A stretch of 64,000 bases of DNA, taken from assembly GCF_945836005.1 (NCBI RefSeq), contig NZ_OX241534.1:1598275-1662274 (forward strand), written 5' to 3'. A program made the position numbers and the translations under genes. Shown piece by piece: positions 52,068-61,658 of this stretch. Position 1 is the first letter of the stretch, and every line of letters starts with the position of its first letter. Source of the stretch: Candidatus Nitrosacidococcus sp. I8 (GTDB lineage Bacteria; Pseudomonadota; Gammaproteobacteria; Nitrosococcales; Nitrosococcaceae). A model generated the notes under the pieces. It searched no databases. It worked only from the letters and a program-made list of their open reading frames with translations, and had not been told where the DNA came from.

Positions 52068-52364
52068 AGGATATAATCTAAATAAGTGCTATATCGGAAA
52101 TTTATTTGTTTTCATTTAATTGCATACTACAAATGCATAAATTTATGAAGTTCATTTCATATCTTCAATATATGATCTACACTGATACAAAATCTGCTAC
52201 TTAAGGAATTTTCAACAATGGCTTTTTGAAAGCAGAGCTCTAATATAATACTAAAGCAATAGGACAGGAAATGCTGTATAAAGTTTTTTAAAATATTTAA
52301 GTGTATTAACTAAATTTGATAAGATGTATGAGAGTTACTTTTTTTAGGCGGCTTTAATAAAATT

Positions 52365-53291
52365 ATGAATAAAACATCAGTAGCAGGATGGCATACCAAG
52401 TTCGGGTTATTACTACTTATAACTATATTAGCTGGCTGTGGTAGTACTACAAAAATAGCAGCCCCTGATCCTAGAGATCCTTTTGAGCGATTAAATCGCA
52501 CTGCTTATAAAATGAATGAAGTCACAGATCGCCTTCTGATGAAGCCTGTTGCTAAAGGGTATCAAAAAGCCGTTCCTGGCCCTATTAAAAAGGGAATTCA
52601 TAATTTCTTTGGTAATATTGATGATGTTATTGTTCTAGTGAATGATTTTCTGCAAGGAAAATTCCAGCATGGAATTACTGACATGGCACGAGTGCTGACA
52701 AATAGTACCGTAGGCCTAATTGGATTCGTTGATATGGCATCTTTAGGGGGAATGAAAAAACATAATGAGGACTTTGGTCAAACCCTTGCTGTTTGGGGCG
52801 TGAAACCTGGTCCTTATCTGATTATGCCAATGAGTGGTCCTTCTACTGTTCGGGATGCTATCGGATATGGAATGTATGGTGCTGCTTGGCCTATCACTTA
52901 TTTTCCTAGCCTAGGCATTCGCCTGGGCTTAAGTGCAGTGCGAACAATAGATATGAGGGCAAATTTACTAGCTGCTAAGGATATACTTGATGAATCCTCC
53001 TTAGATCCTTATGTTTATATGAGAGAGGCATATTTTCAACGTCGAGAATTTGAAATTCATGATGGTAAAGTACCTGCAAAAGATTCCTATGATAATTTTG
53101 ATTTTGACGACAGTGATGATGATGAAGATTCTGCAAGTAGAAATCTTCTCTTTAAACAGTATTACTCTTTAGTGTCTAAACCTACTGATCCTGTTTTCCC
53201 AGAGCACTTTACTCCTGCACGCCCATTAAAAAAGAAACCAGATCTTAATAAGGAAGGAATTCCTGGTGATAAATTAGTTTCTAATAATTGA
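52365..53291 (+). CDS. mlaA: Outer-membrane lipoprotein MlaA (VacJ)
   Basis: Outer-membrane component that removes misplaced phospholipids from the outer leaflet. The 308-residue protein has a lipoprotein signal with lipobox LAGC at Cys25, then DPRDPFERLNRTAYKMNEVTD, the NDFLQGKF and DFGQTLAVWGVKPGPYLIMP blocks diagnostic of MlaA/VacJ. The C-terminal 65 residues are an acidic, low-complexity tail (FDFDDSDDDED). It is divergent from the mla operon across a 297-base AT-rich spacer with no gene. Confidence 0.95.
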   Translation: MNKTSVAGWHTKFGLLLLITILAGCGSTTKIAAPDPRDPFERLNRTAYKMNEVTDRLLMKPVAKGYQKAVPGPIKKGIHNFFGNIDDVIVLVNDFLQGKFQHGITDMARVLTNSTVGLIGFVDMASLGGMKKHNEDFGQTLAVWGVKPGPYLIMPMSGPSTVRDAIGYGMYGAAWPITYFPSLGIRLGLSAVRTIDMRANLLAAKDILDESSLDPYVYMREAYFQRREFEIHDGKVPAKDSYDNFDFDDSDDDEDSASRNLLFKQYYSLVSKPTDPVFPEHFTPARPLKKKPDLNKEGIPGDKLVSNN

Positions 53292-53366
53292 TATCTACCT
53301 CTCCTCTACATGGAGTTTTCTATAAATTGATTTCTTAAATATCCTCTATATCCTTACTTTTTAAGT

Positions 53367-54338
53367 ATGGATACTAAAATAATTCAGTTAGGTATTGCTG
53401 TTCTTGAAACTGAGGCTAAAGCAATAGCTGATCTTAAAACTAGAATTGACAGCAATTTTATAGCTGCATGCAAGTATATGCTCTCTTGTACTGGGCGAGT
53501 TATTGTTTTAGGTATGGGGAAATCAGGTCATATTGGCAGTAAGATTGCGGCAACCTTAGCAAGTACTGGAACACCTGCCTTTTTTGTACATCCCGGAGAA
53601 GCAAGCCATGGTGATTTAGGGATGATTACTGATAAAGATGTAGTACTTGCCCTCTCCAACTCTGGAGAAACTGAAGAGATTTGTATGCTGATTCCCCTAA
53701 TTAAACGCTTGGATATCCCTTTAATTGCATTGACTAGCCGATCTCAGTCAACCTTAGGAAAAATGGCGGATGTGCATATTAATATTAGTGTTGCGCAAGA
53801 AGCTTGTCCTTTAGGGTTGGCACCTACGGCAAGCACAACAGCGACCCTTGCAATGGGTGATGCATTAGCCATTGCATTATTGGAATCTAGAGGGTTTACC
53901 AAAGAGGATTTTGCACGATCTCACCCTGGGGGACAGCTAGGTCGACGTCTTTTACTGCATATTAGAGATATCATGCACCAAGGTACAGATATTCCAATAG
54001 TTAGGGATCATGACCTTTTGAGCCAAGCTTTGTTAGAGATGACCTCTAAGGGGTTAGGTATGACAACTGTTATAAATAATGCAGGAGAACTCGTAGGAAT
54101 ATTTACTGATGGGGATTTACGCCGATCTTTAGATCAAGGGGTAGACATTCATCACACTTTGATCGCACAAGTAATGACAGTGAATTATAAATCTCTAGGT
54201 CCTGACCAACTTGCTGTAGAAGCATTAAGTATTATGGAGCGTTACCGAGTTAATGCCTTACCTGTCGTAGAATACTCAACTCAAAAATTAGTGGGTGCTT
54301 TAAATATGCACGATTTACTCCGTGCAGGTGTTTTATAA
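53367..54338 (+). CDS. kdsD: Arabinose-5-phosphate isomerase
   Basis: Makes arabinose-5-phosphate from ribulose-5-phosphate for Kdo synthesis. The 323-residue protein has an SIS domain (about 35-170, GMGKSGHIGSKIAATLASTG and LSNSGETEEI) and two CBS domains (about 205-320). Length and order match KdsD. It is followed by kdsC 20 bases later. Confidence 0.96.
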   Translation: MDTKIIQLGIAVLETEAKAIADLKTRIDSNFIAACKYMLSCTGRVIVLGMGKSGHIGSKIAATLASTGTPAFFVHPGEASHGDLGMITDKDVVLALSNSGETEEICMLIPLIKRLDIPLIALTSRSQSTLGKMADVHINISVAQEACPLGLAPTASTTATLAMGDALAIALLESRGFTKEDFARSHPGGQLGRRLLLHIRDIMHQGTDIPIVRDHDLLSQALLEMTSKGLGMTTVINNAGELVGIFTDGDLRRSLDQGVDIHHTLIAQVMTVNYKSLGPDQLAVEALSIMERYRVNALPVVEYSTQKLVGALNMHDLLRAGVL

Positions 54339-54358
54339 AAAAATAGTAATTGAATTTT

Positions 54359-54871
54359 ATGGACGATCTTTTTACTAAAGCTTCGAAGATTAAACTAGTT
54401 ATTTTTGATGTAGATGGTGTTTTAACCGATGGAGGACTTTTTTTTGATTCTAATGGACGAGAAAGTAAAATCTTCTATTCTAGGGACGGTCATGGAATGA
54501 AAATGCTACAAAATACCGGAGTCAAAATTGGAATTATTACAGGACGTACCTCTGATGCTGTTCGTCAAAGAGCAAAAGATTTAGGTATTGTTTGTGTATA
54601 TCAGGGGCAAAAAGTAAAATTAGCTGCCTATAAAGAATTGATTGATGAGCTTAAATTTGAATCTTATGAAACTGCTTATGTAGGAGATGATATAGTAGAT
54701 CTAGGTGTTATGAAACAAGTAGGCTTATCAATTGCCGTGCAGGACGCTCATCCTCTAGTAAAAGAGCAGGCCCATTGGATAACCCCTAATGTAGGAGGAA
54801 AAGGGGCTGCTCGTGATGTTTGTGAACTCATCATGAAGGCACAGAATACCTTCCAATCCCAATTGGAGTAG
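54359..54871 (+). CDS. kdsC: 3-deoxy-D-manno-octulosonate 8-phosphate phosphatase
   Basis: HAD-family phosphatase that releases Kdo. The 170-residue protein has motif I DVDGVLTDGG with catalytic Asp pair, motif II GIITGRTS and motif IV YVGDDIVDLGVM. The ATG at 54359 is preferred; a TTG at 54350 would add three residues. It is cotranscribed with kdsD and the lptCAB genes. Confidence 0.96.
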   Translation: MDDLFTKASKIKLVIFDVDGVLTDGGLFFDSNGRESKIFYSRDGHGMKMLQNTGVKIGIITGRTSDAVRQRAKDLGIVCVYQGQKVKLAAYKELIDELKFESYETAYVGDDIVDLGVMKQVGLSIAVQDAHPLVKEQAHWITPNVGGKGAARDVCELIMKAQNTFQSQLE

Positions 54872-54875
54872 TACT

Positions 54876-55469
54876 ATTAGTCGTCGATTCCAATTCAGAA
54901 GTATTGTTACAGTCCTTTCTATTATCTTCTTGATAAGCTGGACAACTTTAATAAAAAAACCGCTCCCCAAAAAAGTTGGCCATAGTCCACACAATAAAAA
55001 ATATAGTATTGACTACTTCATGGATAACTTTATATCCACTGGAATAGATGAGCAAGGATTACCACATCATACTTTAAGTGGCCCTAGGATGGTTCATTAC
55101 TCTGACAATGATGTGATTGATGTAACTACTCCTTATATCGTCTTTTATCAGAAAGATGTTTCTCCAAAATGGAGTGCTATTTCTGAAAGAGGGCTGACTA
55201 AAGGTAACAGTGATAGAATTTTCCTTGTAGGAAAGGTAGTTATTCACCAGCTAGATGAAAATGGTATCGAACTAGATGATATGACAATTTTTACTAGAAA
55301 TGTAAGGATAGAATTGGAGAAAGAATATGCTGAAACTAGCCAACCAACCACTATGTTTAGTCCTTCAGGGAGAACAGATTCGGTAGGTGCTCGACTCTAT
55401 TTTAATGAAGATCGAGTAGAGCTCATATCACAGGTTAAAGGAGATTATGTATCAACAGGTAAGCCTTAG
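54876..55469 (+). CDS. lptC: LPS export bridge protein LptC, apparently starting at AUU
   Basis: Bitopic inner-membrane protein that passes LPS from LptBFG to LptA. The open frame runs from 54837 to 55469. The first canonical start (TTG 54930) would cut through the membrane anchor. An ATT at 54876, seven bases after GGAG at 54865-54868, gives 197 residues beginning with a basic SRRFQFR segment and a hydrophobic helix (SIVTVLSIIFLISW), the expected LptC N-terminus. The rest (DNFISTGIDEQGLPHHTLSG, then DNDVIDVTTPYI) fits LptC. Family length is about 190. It overlaps the next gene by 23 bases. Confidence 0.85.
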   Translation: MSRRFQFRSIVTVLSIIFLISWTTLIKKPLPKKVGHSPHNKKYSIDYFMDNFISTGIDEQGLPHHTLSGPRMVHYSDNDVIDVTTPYIVFYQKDVSPKWSAISERGLTKGNSDRIFLVGKVVIHQLDENGIELDDMTIFTRNVRIELEKEYAETSQPTTMFSPSGRTDSVGARLYFNEDRVELISQVKGDYVSTGKP

Positions 55470-56748
55470 TTTTATTATTTTTGGGCTTATTATTTTAAAT
55501 TTAAACTGGACAATCGTACTTGCCTCTAGCAATAGTACTGAAGAAAAACCTATTCATATTGATGCTAATCGTGGAGAGCTAGATGATCGTAAACAAACAG
55601 CTATCTATTACGGCGATGTTCATCTTACTCAAGATGATATGAAAATCGATTCTGATACTTTAACCATCTTCTATGATGAGAACAAAAAAATTGAAAAAAT
55701 GATTGCAGTAGGAAAACCTGCATGGTTTCACCAATTACCTAGTGATGGCTCTAAAGAAACAAAGGCCAAAGCATTACGTATGGAATATGTAGATAATAAA
55801 TCAATGATATATCTCTTTAAAGAAGCCCATGTATGGCAGGGAGAGGATGATTTTACAGGAGATTATATAGAGTATGATACCGAGCGTCGTATTGTTAAAG
55901 GGCAAGGAGGAGAAAAAGGAACAAGTACAGGGCGTATCCATGTAACAATTTATCCTAATGAAGAAAATAGTACTGCTCAAAAAGATAAATTAGGTTTTAT
56001 AGCAAATACATCTAAGAAAGAGAAAAAAGTAACTAAAAACTCTTTACCAACTAATACAAACTTAGAGAATCATACTAGTAATAAAGAGCACCCTGAGCAA
56101 ATAAAAAGCGATGGCTATACTAAGACAAAATTAAATCTTCGATCAGAGGCTAGTACAAAAACTAAAATATTAGCACTATTACCAGAACGTACACCTATCA
56201 CTGTCCTTAAGACGAATGGCGAATGGTCCCAAATTACAGCTGCTATTAGCGGAAAAATTTTAAAAGGCTGGGTAGTCTCACGTTTTATTAATATTGAAGC
56301 TAAACATCAAGAGTTAGAGGACTTAAACTTATCAGAACCTCAGACTAAGATAATGCCTGAGAAAGATGACATTAATGCTAAAGAAGATATAAAACTGCCT
56401 AAGAATGAAACAATAGTTACAACAAAGGATAAAGGTACCTTAGAGATAATACCAGAGGATGAATTAAAATCTTCTGAAATAGAAAAGTATGAAATTGAAG
56501 AGACTCCAGCACTTGAGGGCGATCTCTCCGATGGGCGTACTAAAACATGGCTAAAACTACTTGATCGCCCTCATCGTAAAGGTAAAGAAACTGCTCTTAT
56601 TCCGCCCCGAACTCAAGTGGTGATTTACGGTCATCAGGGACCTTGGGCTCATATTGCTACCCTTGTGAATGGAAAAGCAGTAAAGGGTTGGGTAAAAGAG
56701 AATGATATTCGGCTTAAAGAAGGGGATGATCTAGAAGAGTCATCCTAA
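55447..56748 (+). CDS. lptA: LptA (OstA-like) LPS transport protein fused to two bacterial SH3 domains
   Basis: A 433-residue exported protein. Residues 1-27 are a signal peptide, and about 33-175 form the OstA/LptA domain ([41 protein letters not shown]) that builds the periplasmic LPS bridge. A charged linker follows. SH3-like domain 1 is about 224-283 ([20 protein letters not shown] ... [10 protein letters not shown]) and domain 2 about 361-425 (ending [10 protein letters not shown]). Typical LptA is about 180 residues without SH3 domains. It lies between lptC and lptB in the standard operon. The SH3 domains may bind peptidoglycan or partner proteins. Confidence 0.85.
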   Translation: MYQQVSLSFIIFGLIILNLNWTIVLASSNSTEEKPIHIDANRGELDDRKQTAIYYGDVHLTQDDMKIDSDTLTIFYDENKKIEKMIAVGKPAWFHQLPSDGSKETKAKALRMEYVDNKSMIYLFKEAHVWQGEDDFTGDYIEYDTERRIVKGQGGEKGTSTGRIHVTIYPNEENSTAQKDKLGFIANTSKKEKKVTKNSLPTNTNLENHTSNKEHPEQIKSDGYTKTKLNLRSEASTKTKILALLPERTPITVLKTNGEWSQITAAISGKILKGWVVSRFINIEAKHQELEDLNLSEPQTKIMPEKDDINAKEDIKLPKNETIVTTKDKGTLEIIPEDELKSSEIEKYEIEETPALEGDLSDGRTKTWLKLLDRPHRKGKETALIPPRTQVVIYGHQGPWAHIATLVNGKAVKGWVKENDIRLKEGDDLEESS

Positions 56749-56752
56749 ATTT

Positions 56753-57505
56753 ATGAATCATGTAGTAAATAAATTATCTATAAGCAAACTTGCTGCTAAT
56801 CATCTTGCAAAATGCTACCAATCTCGCTGGGTGGTAAAAGACGTTTCAGTAGAGCTTTTAAGTGGTGAGGTAGTAGGTTTATTGGGCCCTAATGGTGCTG
56901 GAAAAACTACTTGCTTCTATATGATAGTAGGATTAGTTCCTCCAAATAAGGGGCAAATTTCTTTAAATCATCACAATATCACTCACTATCCAATTCATCG
57001 TCGTGCCAAGTTAGGTATTAGCTATCTTCCTCAAGAGGCATCTGTATTTCGTAAACTTACTGCAGCTGAGAATATTACAGCCATTGTTGAAACACGAAAT
57101 AATCTAACCAAAGCACAACGTGATTACTTAGTAGATAGTTTACTTAATGAATTGCATATTACTCATGTAAGGAATACGCTAGGAATGAGTCTCTCAGGAG
57201 GAGAGAGAAGACGAGTAGAGATTGCAAGAGCATTAGCAGTAGAGCCACAATTTATATTGTTAGATGAACCATTTGCGGGTGTGGATCCTATTTCGGTGTT
57301 AGACATACAGGATATTATCCGCCACCTTACTGATAGAGGAATTGGCGTGCTTATCACTGATCATAATGTTCGAGAAACTTTAGGCATTTGTCAACATGCC
57401 TATATTGTGAATGCGGGAGAGGTGATTGCTAGTGGCAAGCCTCAAGAAATTCTTAATAATGAACAAGTCAAAGAGGTCTATCTAGGTCATAACTTTAATC
57501 TATAA
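56753..57505 (+). CDS. lptB: LPS export ABC transporter ATP-binding protein LptB
   Basis: ATPase powering LPS extraction by LptFG. The 250-residue protein has Walker [10 protein letters not shown], signature [15 protein letters not shown] and Walker [13 protein letters not shown], with [21 protein letters not shown], all hallmarks of LptB. An N-terminal extension of about 10 residues is present. It is 4 bases after lptA and 29 bases before rpoN. Confidence 0.96.
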   Translation: MNHVVNKLSISKLAANHLAKCYQSRWVVKDVSVELLSGEVVGLLGPNGAGKTTCFYMIVGLVPPNKGQISLNHHNITHYPIHRRAKLGISYLPQEASVFRKLTAAENITAIVETRNNLTKAQRDYLVDSLLNELHITHVRNTLGMSLSGGERRRVEIARALAVEPQFILLDEPFAGVDPISVLDIQDIIRHLTDRGIGVLITDHNVRETLGICQHAYIVNAGEVIASGKPQEILNNEQVKEVYLGHNFNL

Positions 57506-57534
57506 TATTTAGTACTTAAAAAATCATAATAAAA

Positions 57535-58986
57535 ATGAAAACCGGACTCCAATTACGATTAAAACAACAGCTTGCATTAACCCCTCAATTACAACAATCA
57601 ATTCGTTTATTGCAGCTTTCCTCAATTGATCTCCAAAATGAGGTTCAACAGATGCTGGAATCCAACCCACTATTAGAACAAGCTGAGCATGAAGAAGAAC
57701 ATGTTATAAATAATGAAGAATCTAAAGATTCAACCTCTACTCTACTAGAAGAGAATATACCTGAAGATCTTCCCATAGACGCAAATTGGAGTGATATTTA
57801 TGATTACTCTTTATCTCCAAAACCATCTAAAGATGAGTTCCTCTTTGACATAGATAGTATTAAAAACACTCAAGAGACGCTACAAGAGCACCTACTCTGG
57901 CAAGCTTATTTAAATACTACGAGTGAAAGAGAATTTTTTATTGCTAGTAAAATTATTGATGCTATTAATGAACAAGGCTATTTAGATAGCTCGTTGAAAG
58001 AAATAATAGAAGCTATAGAAAAAAATATCGTAGTTGAATCTGAGGAAATTCAGGAAGTTTTATCTAAAATACGCAACTTTGATCCTCCAGGCATTGGTGC
58101 AAAGGATTTAAAAGAGTGTCTTTTATTACAGCTTAATCGCTATCCAACTGATACTCCATTATTAGATCTTACTAAGTGGCTTGTGCTACGCCATTTATCT
58201 GATTTGGCAGAGCGTAATTATGAAAAAATAATTAGGGCAATTAACTTATTGCCAATAGGAGAAGAGCTAAGTAGAGAAAAATTAGATTTAATATTAAAAA
58301 TGATCCGTTCTCTTAATCCCTATCCAGGCTATCAAATACAATCCAATAAAACTGAATATATTATTCCCGATGTTTATGTCACCAAATCTAATGGTTGCTG
58401 GAAAACTGAATTAAATCCAGAGATCATTCCTCAGCTTAGAATCAATAGTTACTATAAGGATTTAACTCATAAAAATAATAATGCACCTGCTACGCAGAGT
58501 TATTTGAAGGATCAACTTCAGGATGCTCGCTGGTTTATTAAGGGAATACATGTTCGTAATGAAACTTTGCTAAAAACTGCTACCTGTATTGTTAAATATC
58601 AACGGAGATTCTTAGAATATGGCAATGAAATAGATATATGCCCATTAATATTACACGATGTTGCAAAATCTATTGCTATGAATAAATCAACAGTATCTCG
58701 TATTACTACTAATAAATATATGAATACTCCTTGGGGGGTTTTTGAATTAAAATACTTTTTTTCTAGCGGTATAAAAACAGAAAATGGTGAAGGTTATTCC
58801 TCAACTGCTATTCGTGCTGCAGTTAAAAAATTAATAGCACAAGAACCAGTAAATAAACCTCTAAGCGATAACGCTATTGCACTAGTGTTAGAAAAACAAG
58901 GTATTAAAATATCTCGTCGTACAGTTACAAAGTACCGGGAATTTTTGAATATTCCCACATCTAGTGAACGAAAAAAATCTTCATAA
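57535..58986 (+). CDS. rpoN: RNA polymerase sigma-54 factor
   Basis: Alternative sigma factor for nitrogen- and stress-related promoters. The 483-residue protein has the Gln-rich activator region (LRLKQQLALTPQLQQSIRLL, residues 6-25), a core-binding domain, and the C-terminal RpoN box in SRRTVTKYREFLNIPTSSER. Length is normal. It lies after lptB as in most gammaproteobacteria. The hpf gene that usually follows is absent. Confidence 0.97.
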   Translation: MKTGLQLRLKQQLALTPQLQQSIRLLQLSSIDLQNEVQQMLESNPLLEQAEHEEEHVINNEESKDSTSTLLEENIPEDLPIDANWSDIYDYSLSPKPSKDEFLFDIDSIKNTQETLQEHLLWQAYLNTTSEREFFIASKIIDAINEQGYLDSSLKEIIEAIEKNIVVESEEIQEVLSKIRNFDPPGIGAKDLKECLLLQLNRYPTDTPLLDLTKWLVLRHLSDLAERNYEKIIRAINLLPIGEELSREKLDLILKMIRSLNPYPGYQIQSNKTEYIIPDVYVTKSNGCWKTELNPEIIPQLRINSYYKDLTHKNNNAPATQSYLKDQLQDARWFIKGIHVRNETLLKTATCIVKYQRRFLEYGNEIDICPLILHDVAKSIAMNKSTVSRITTNKYMNTPWGVFELKYFFSSGIKTENGEGYSSTAIRAAVKKLIAQEPVNKPLSDNAIALVLEKQGIKISRRTVTKYREFLNIPTSSERKKSS

Positions 58987-59025
58987 ATTTTAATAAATAT
59001 AGTTATTAACACTATATAAATTACT

Positions 59026-59499
59026 ATGAAAATCTCTGAAATCCTTACCCCTGAACAAATTATTATTGATTCTTTGGCAAGCAGTAGTAAACAAGTACTA
59101 GAGCAGCTTGCTAAATTACTTTCCCATGGTACTTATGGGCTGGAGGTAACAGATATTTTAAGTCATTTACTAGGTAGGGAACGATTAGGAAGTACTAGTA
59201 TTGGTAATGGTATTGCTATTCCCCATGCTCGAATAGAAGGAAGTCCATATACTATTGCAGCATTTATCCGTTTAAAAAACGGAATCGATTTTAATGCCAT
59301 TGATAATAAACCCATAAGTTTATTTTTTGCTCTATTAGTACCTGAAAAATCTACAGATGATCATTTAAATTTACTTGCTCAGTTAGCAACCCTATTTCGT
59401 AATCCTAAACTGTGCCAATACTTGCAAGAAGTTAAAAATTCTCAAGATTTATTACAAACTCTAATAGAGTGGGACAACAAGCCGAGTTTATCTAAGTAA
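59026..59499 (+). CDS. ptsN: Nitrogen-regulatory phosphotransferase EIIA-Ntr
   Basis: A 157-residue EIIA of the fructose type used for regulation, phosphorylated at His67 in NGIAIPHARIEG. It belongs to the regulatory PTS that reports metabolic state and controls potassium and stress responses. It follows rpoN directly, then short hprK. Membrane permeases of a sugar PTS are absent. Confidence 0.95.
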   Translation: MKISEILTPEQIIIDSLASSSKQVLEQLAKLLSHGTYGLEVTDILSHLLGRERLGSTSIGNGIAIPHARIEGSPYTIAAFIRLKNGIDFNAIDNKPISLFFALLVPEKSTDDHLNLLAQLATLFRNPKLCQYLQEVKNSQDLLQTLIEWDNKPSLSK

Positions 59500-59530
59500 C
59501 TTAGTGCTATAGTATTAGCTATTTAGATTC

Positions 59531-60052
59531 ATGAATCTAGCTACTAATAATAGTATTATGACTCATGGTGTATTACTTGTTATATTTAACCTAGGCGTAC
59601 TCCTTACAGGAGAGAGTCGAGTAGGTAAAAGTAGTCTTGCCTTAGAATTAATTCAACGAGGTCATCGCTTAATTGCTGATGATGTACCCATTTTCCATAA
59701 AGACAGCGATAACCAAAAATTAATAGGTAGCTGTTCCCCCATCCTACAAGATTTTCTTGAAATACCAAGTTTAGGTGCTGTTAATATTAGAAAAATATAT
59801 GGGGAGCAAGCTATTATTTTTGAACACGCCCTTGATTTTGTAATCCATTTAGATATAGAGAAAGAAATAGAACCTCTCAGCCGTAATTTAGGGAAGTGGG
59901 AGCAACTTGGTATTTCAGTTACCCAACTTACACTACCAATTACAGAGCGATTACCATTAGCTTCTATAATAGAAATCGCTGTTCAAGATTATCAACTATA
60001 TCAAAATGGCTATGATTCACTCTTAGAACTAGAACAGCGTCAGTGTATATAG
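59531..60052 (+). CDS. hprK: Short HPr kinase/phosphorylase (catalytic domain only)
   Basis: A 173-residue protein covering only the catalytic domain. Residues 12-51 include the conserved HG, P-loop GESRVGKS at 27-34 and RGHRLIADD. The normal P-loop has Gly where Arg30 is here, and the EVRGLG motif is changed to EIPSLG at 77-82. Full enzymes of many bacteria are about 310 residues with an N-terminal domain; that domain is missing and there is no room for it (31 bases after ptsN). Alphaproteobacterial short HprK is the nearest length match. It may phosphorylate HPr Ser46, but changed motifs make loss of activity possible. Confidence 0.85.
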   Translation: MNLATNNSIMTHGVLLVIFNLGVLLTGESRVGKSSLALELIQRGHRLIADDVPIFHKDSDNQKLIGSCSPILQDFLEIPSLGAVNIRKIYGEQAIIFEHALDFVIHLDIEKEIEPLSRNLGKWEQLGISVTQLTLPITERLPLASIIEIAVQDYQLYQNGYDSLLELEQRQCI

Positions 60053-60092
60053 TGTATTTTGAAAAATTAAGGATCGCTAAGTATAGGCTTTC

Positions 60093-60938
60093 ATGAAATT
60101 ACAAATTATTAGCGGGGTATCTGGCTCAGGAAAAAGTATCGTTCTTCATTTCTTAGAGGATCAGGGTTACTATTGCGTAGATAATCTGCCAGTTGATCTA
60201 CTCCCCCATTTTGTAGAAAACGTGGATTGGAATAATCCTCATATTCATGGAGCTGTTAGCATTGATGTGCGTAATTTTTCACAAGAACTAGCACATCTTC
60301 CTCATATTTTAGAAAAAATTAAAAAGATGGGAGTAAAGTACTCCATAATCTTTCTTGACGCAGATGATGCAACTCTGCTTAGGCGCTTTAGCGAAACTCG
60401 TCGTAAACATCCCTTAAGTAATATTCCTTTAGCCAAAGCTATTCAAGATGAGCGAGATTTACTTGCAGTCATTACGCAAAGGGCAGATATTAAAATTGAT
60501 ACGACTAATACAAATATATATCAGCTTCAGCACCTCATCAATATATATATAGCAAATGATCGAACAACGGAAATGTCACTATTATTTCAATCTTTTGGAT
60601 ATAAACATGGCGTTCCGCTTGATGCAGATTTCGTATTCGATGTACGTTGTCTACCTAACCCATACTGGGAGCTGCATTTACGCTCTTTAACGGGGCAAGA
60701 TAAAAGTGTAATTTCTTATCTTGAAAATCATAAGACAGTACTTCAGATGAAAGAGCATTTAATCCATTTTCTACAACAATGGTTAGCAGAATTTAAAAAA
60801 ACAAATCGTAGCTATCTTACAATAAGTATTGGCTGTACCGGAGGTCAGCACCGATCAGTTTATTTAGTAGAACAATTAAAATCCCACTTTCAATCCATTC
60901 ATAGTCATGTCCTTTGCTATCATCGGGATTTAGTATGA
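60093..60938 (+). CDS. rapZ: RNase adapter RapZ
   Basis: A 281-residue protein with Walker A GVSGSGKS (residues 8-15), then YCVDNLPVDLLPHFV and the C-terminal SIGCTGGQHRSVYLVE block. In E. coli RapZ binds GlmZ sRNA and RNase E to control glucosamine-6-phosphate synthesis. Its stop overlaps the next start (ATGA). Confidence 0.95.
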   Translation: MKLQIISGVSGSGKSIVLHFLEDQGYYCVDNLPVDLLPHFVENVDWNNPHIHGAVSIDVRNFSQELAHLPHILEKIKKMGVKYSIIFLDADDATLLRRFSETRRKHPLSNIPLAKAIQDERDLLAVITQRADIKIDTTNTNIYQLQHLINIYIANDRTTEMSLLFQSFGYKHGVPLDADFVFDVRCLPNPYWELHLRSLTGQDKSVISYLENHKTVLQMKEHLIHFLQQWLAEFKKTNRSYLTISIGCTGGQHRSVYLVEQLKSHFQSIHSHVLCYHRDLV

Positions 60939-61324
60939 TGGTAAGCGTATTACTGATCACTCATAATAATATTGGTTTAGCTTTACTTGATAGCGTAAGT
61001 GATGTATTAGAGTATCGCCCACAACAACTGGAATTGTTACGTGTTACTCGTACATCTAATCTAGACTCACTACAAGCACAGGCTCAATCTCTAGTGAATA
61101 ATTTATTAGATAAAGGAGATGGAGTACTTATTCTAACTGATATGTATGGATCTACACCTAGTAATATTGCTTGCCGCTTGGCAAAAAAGAATCATATACA
61201 AGTTGTATCTGGGCTAAATCTACCTATGCTTATTCGAGTACTTAACTATCCTGAATTAAGTTTAGATGAATTAACAGGTAAAGCAGTAAGTGGTGGAGCA
61301 CAAGGAATTTGTGTATGCAGCTAA
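60935..61324 (+). CDS. PTS EIIA component, mannose type
   Basis: A 129-residue EIIA-Man-fold protein. I start at the ATG at 60935, overlapping rapZ by 4 bases, which puts the phosphorylated His at position 10 (LLITHNNIG), as in E. coli ManX. DGVLILTDMYGSTPSNIACRL and VVSGLNLPMLIRVLNY match the family. With HPr and enzyme I and no EIIB or EIIC, it is most likely a regulatory phosphoacceptor. Confidence 0.93.
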   Translation: MMVSVLLITHNNIGLALLDSVSDVLEYRPQQLELLRVTRTSNLDSLQAQAQSLVNNLLDKGDGVLILTDMYGSTPSNIACRLAKKNHIQVVSGLNLPMLIRVLNYPELSLDELTGKAVSGGAQGICVCS

Positions 61325-61340
61325 CAGGGAAAAATAAAAA

Positions 61341-61610
61341 ATGGTAGAGGACAACATAACTATTATTAACAAGCGAGGGTTACACGCACGAGCTGCAGCT
61401 AAATTAGTAACTTTAGCTTCTAAATCTAAAAGTAAAATTACAATTAAATATAATGAAAAAGAGGCAAATGGCAAAAGTATTATGGGGATTATGATGTTAG
61501 CTGCGTCTCAAGGATCTTGCTTGCAAATTAACGTCTCTGGTGCTGATGAAGAAAAAGCACTTATCCAAATTAAAGAGCTTATTAATAATCGCTTTGATGA
61601 GGGCGAATGA
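61341..61610 (+). CDS. Phosphocarrier protein HPr
   Basis: An 89-residue HPr with the active His15 in RGLHARAAAK and the regulatory Ser46 in NGKSIMGIMML. Ser46 is conserved, so HprK control remains possible. It relays phosphate from enzyme I to EIIA-Man and EIIA-Ntr. Equally called NPr when nitrogen-related. It sits directly before enzyme I. Confidence 0.95.
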   Translation: MVEDNITIINKRGLHARAAAKLVTLASKSKSKITIKYNEKEANGKSIMGIMMLAASQGSCLQINVSGADEEKALIQIKELINNRFDEGE

Positions 61611-61658
61611 GAAACAAAAAATTGAACCTAATAAATAAATTATATCTAGATAAGTACT

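Noticed and set aside
59500-59530. Missing N-terminal domain of HprK lost by a frameshift
   Set aside because: Only 31 bases separate the ptsN stop from hprK, so there is no remnant coding sequence to restore.
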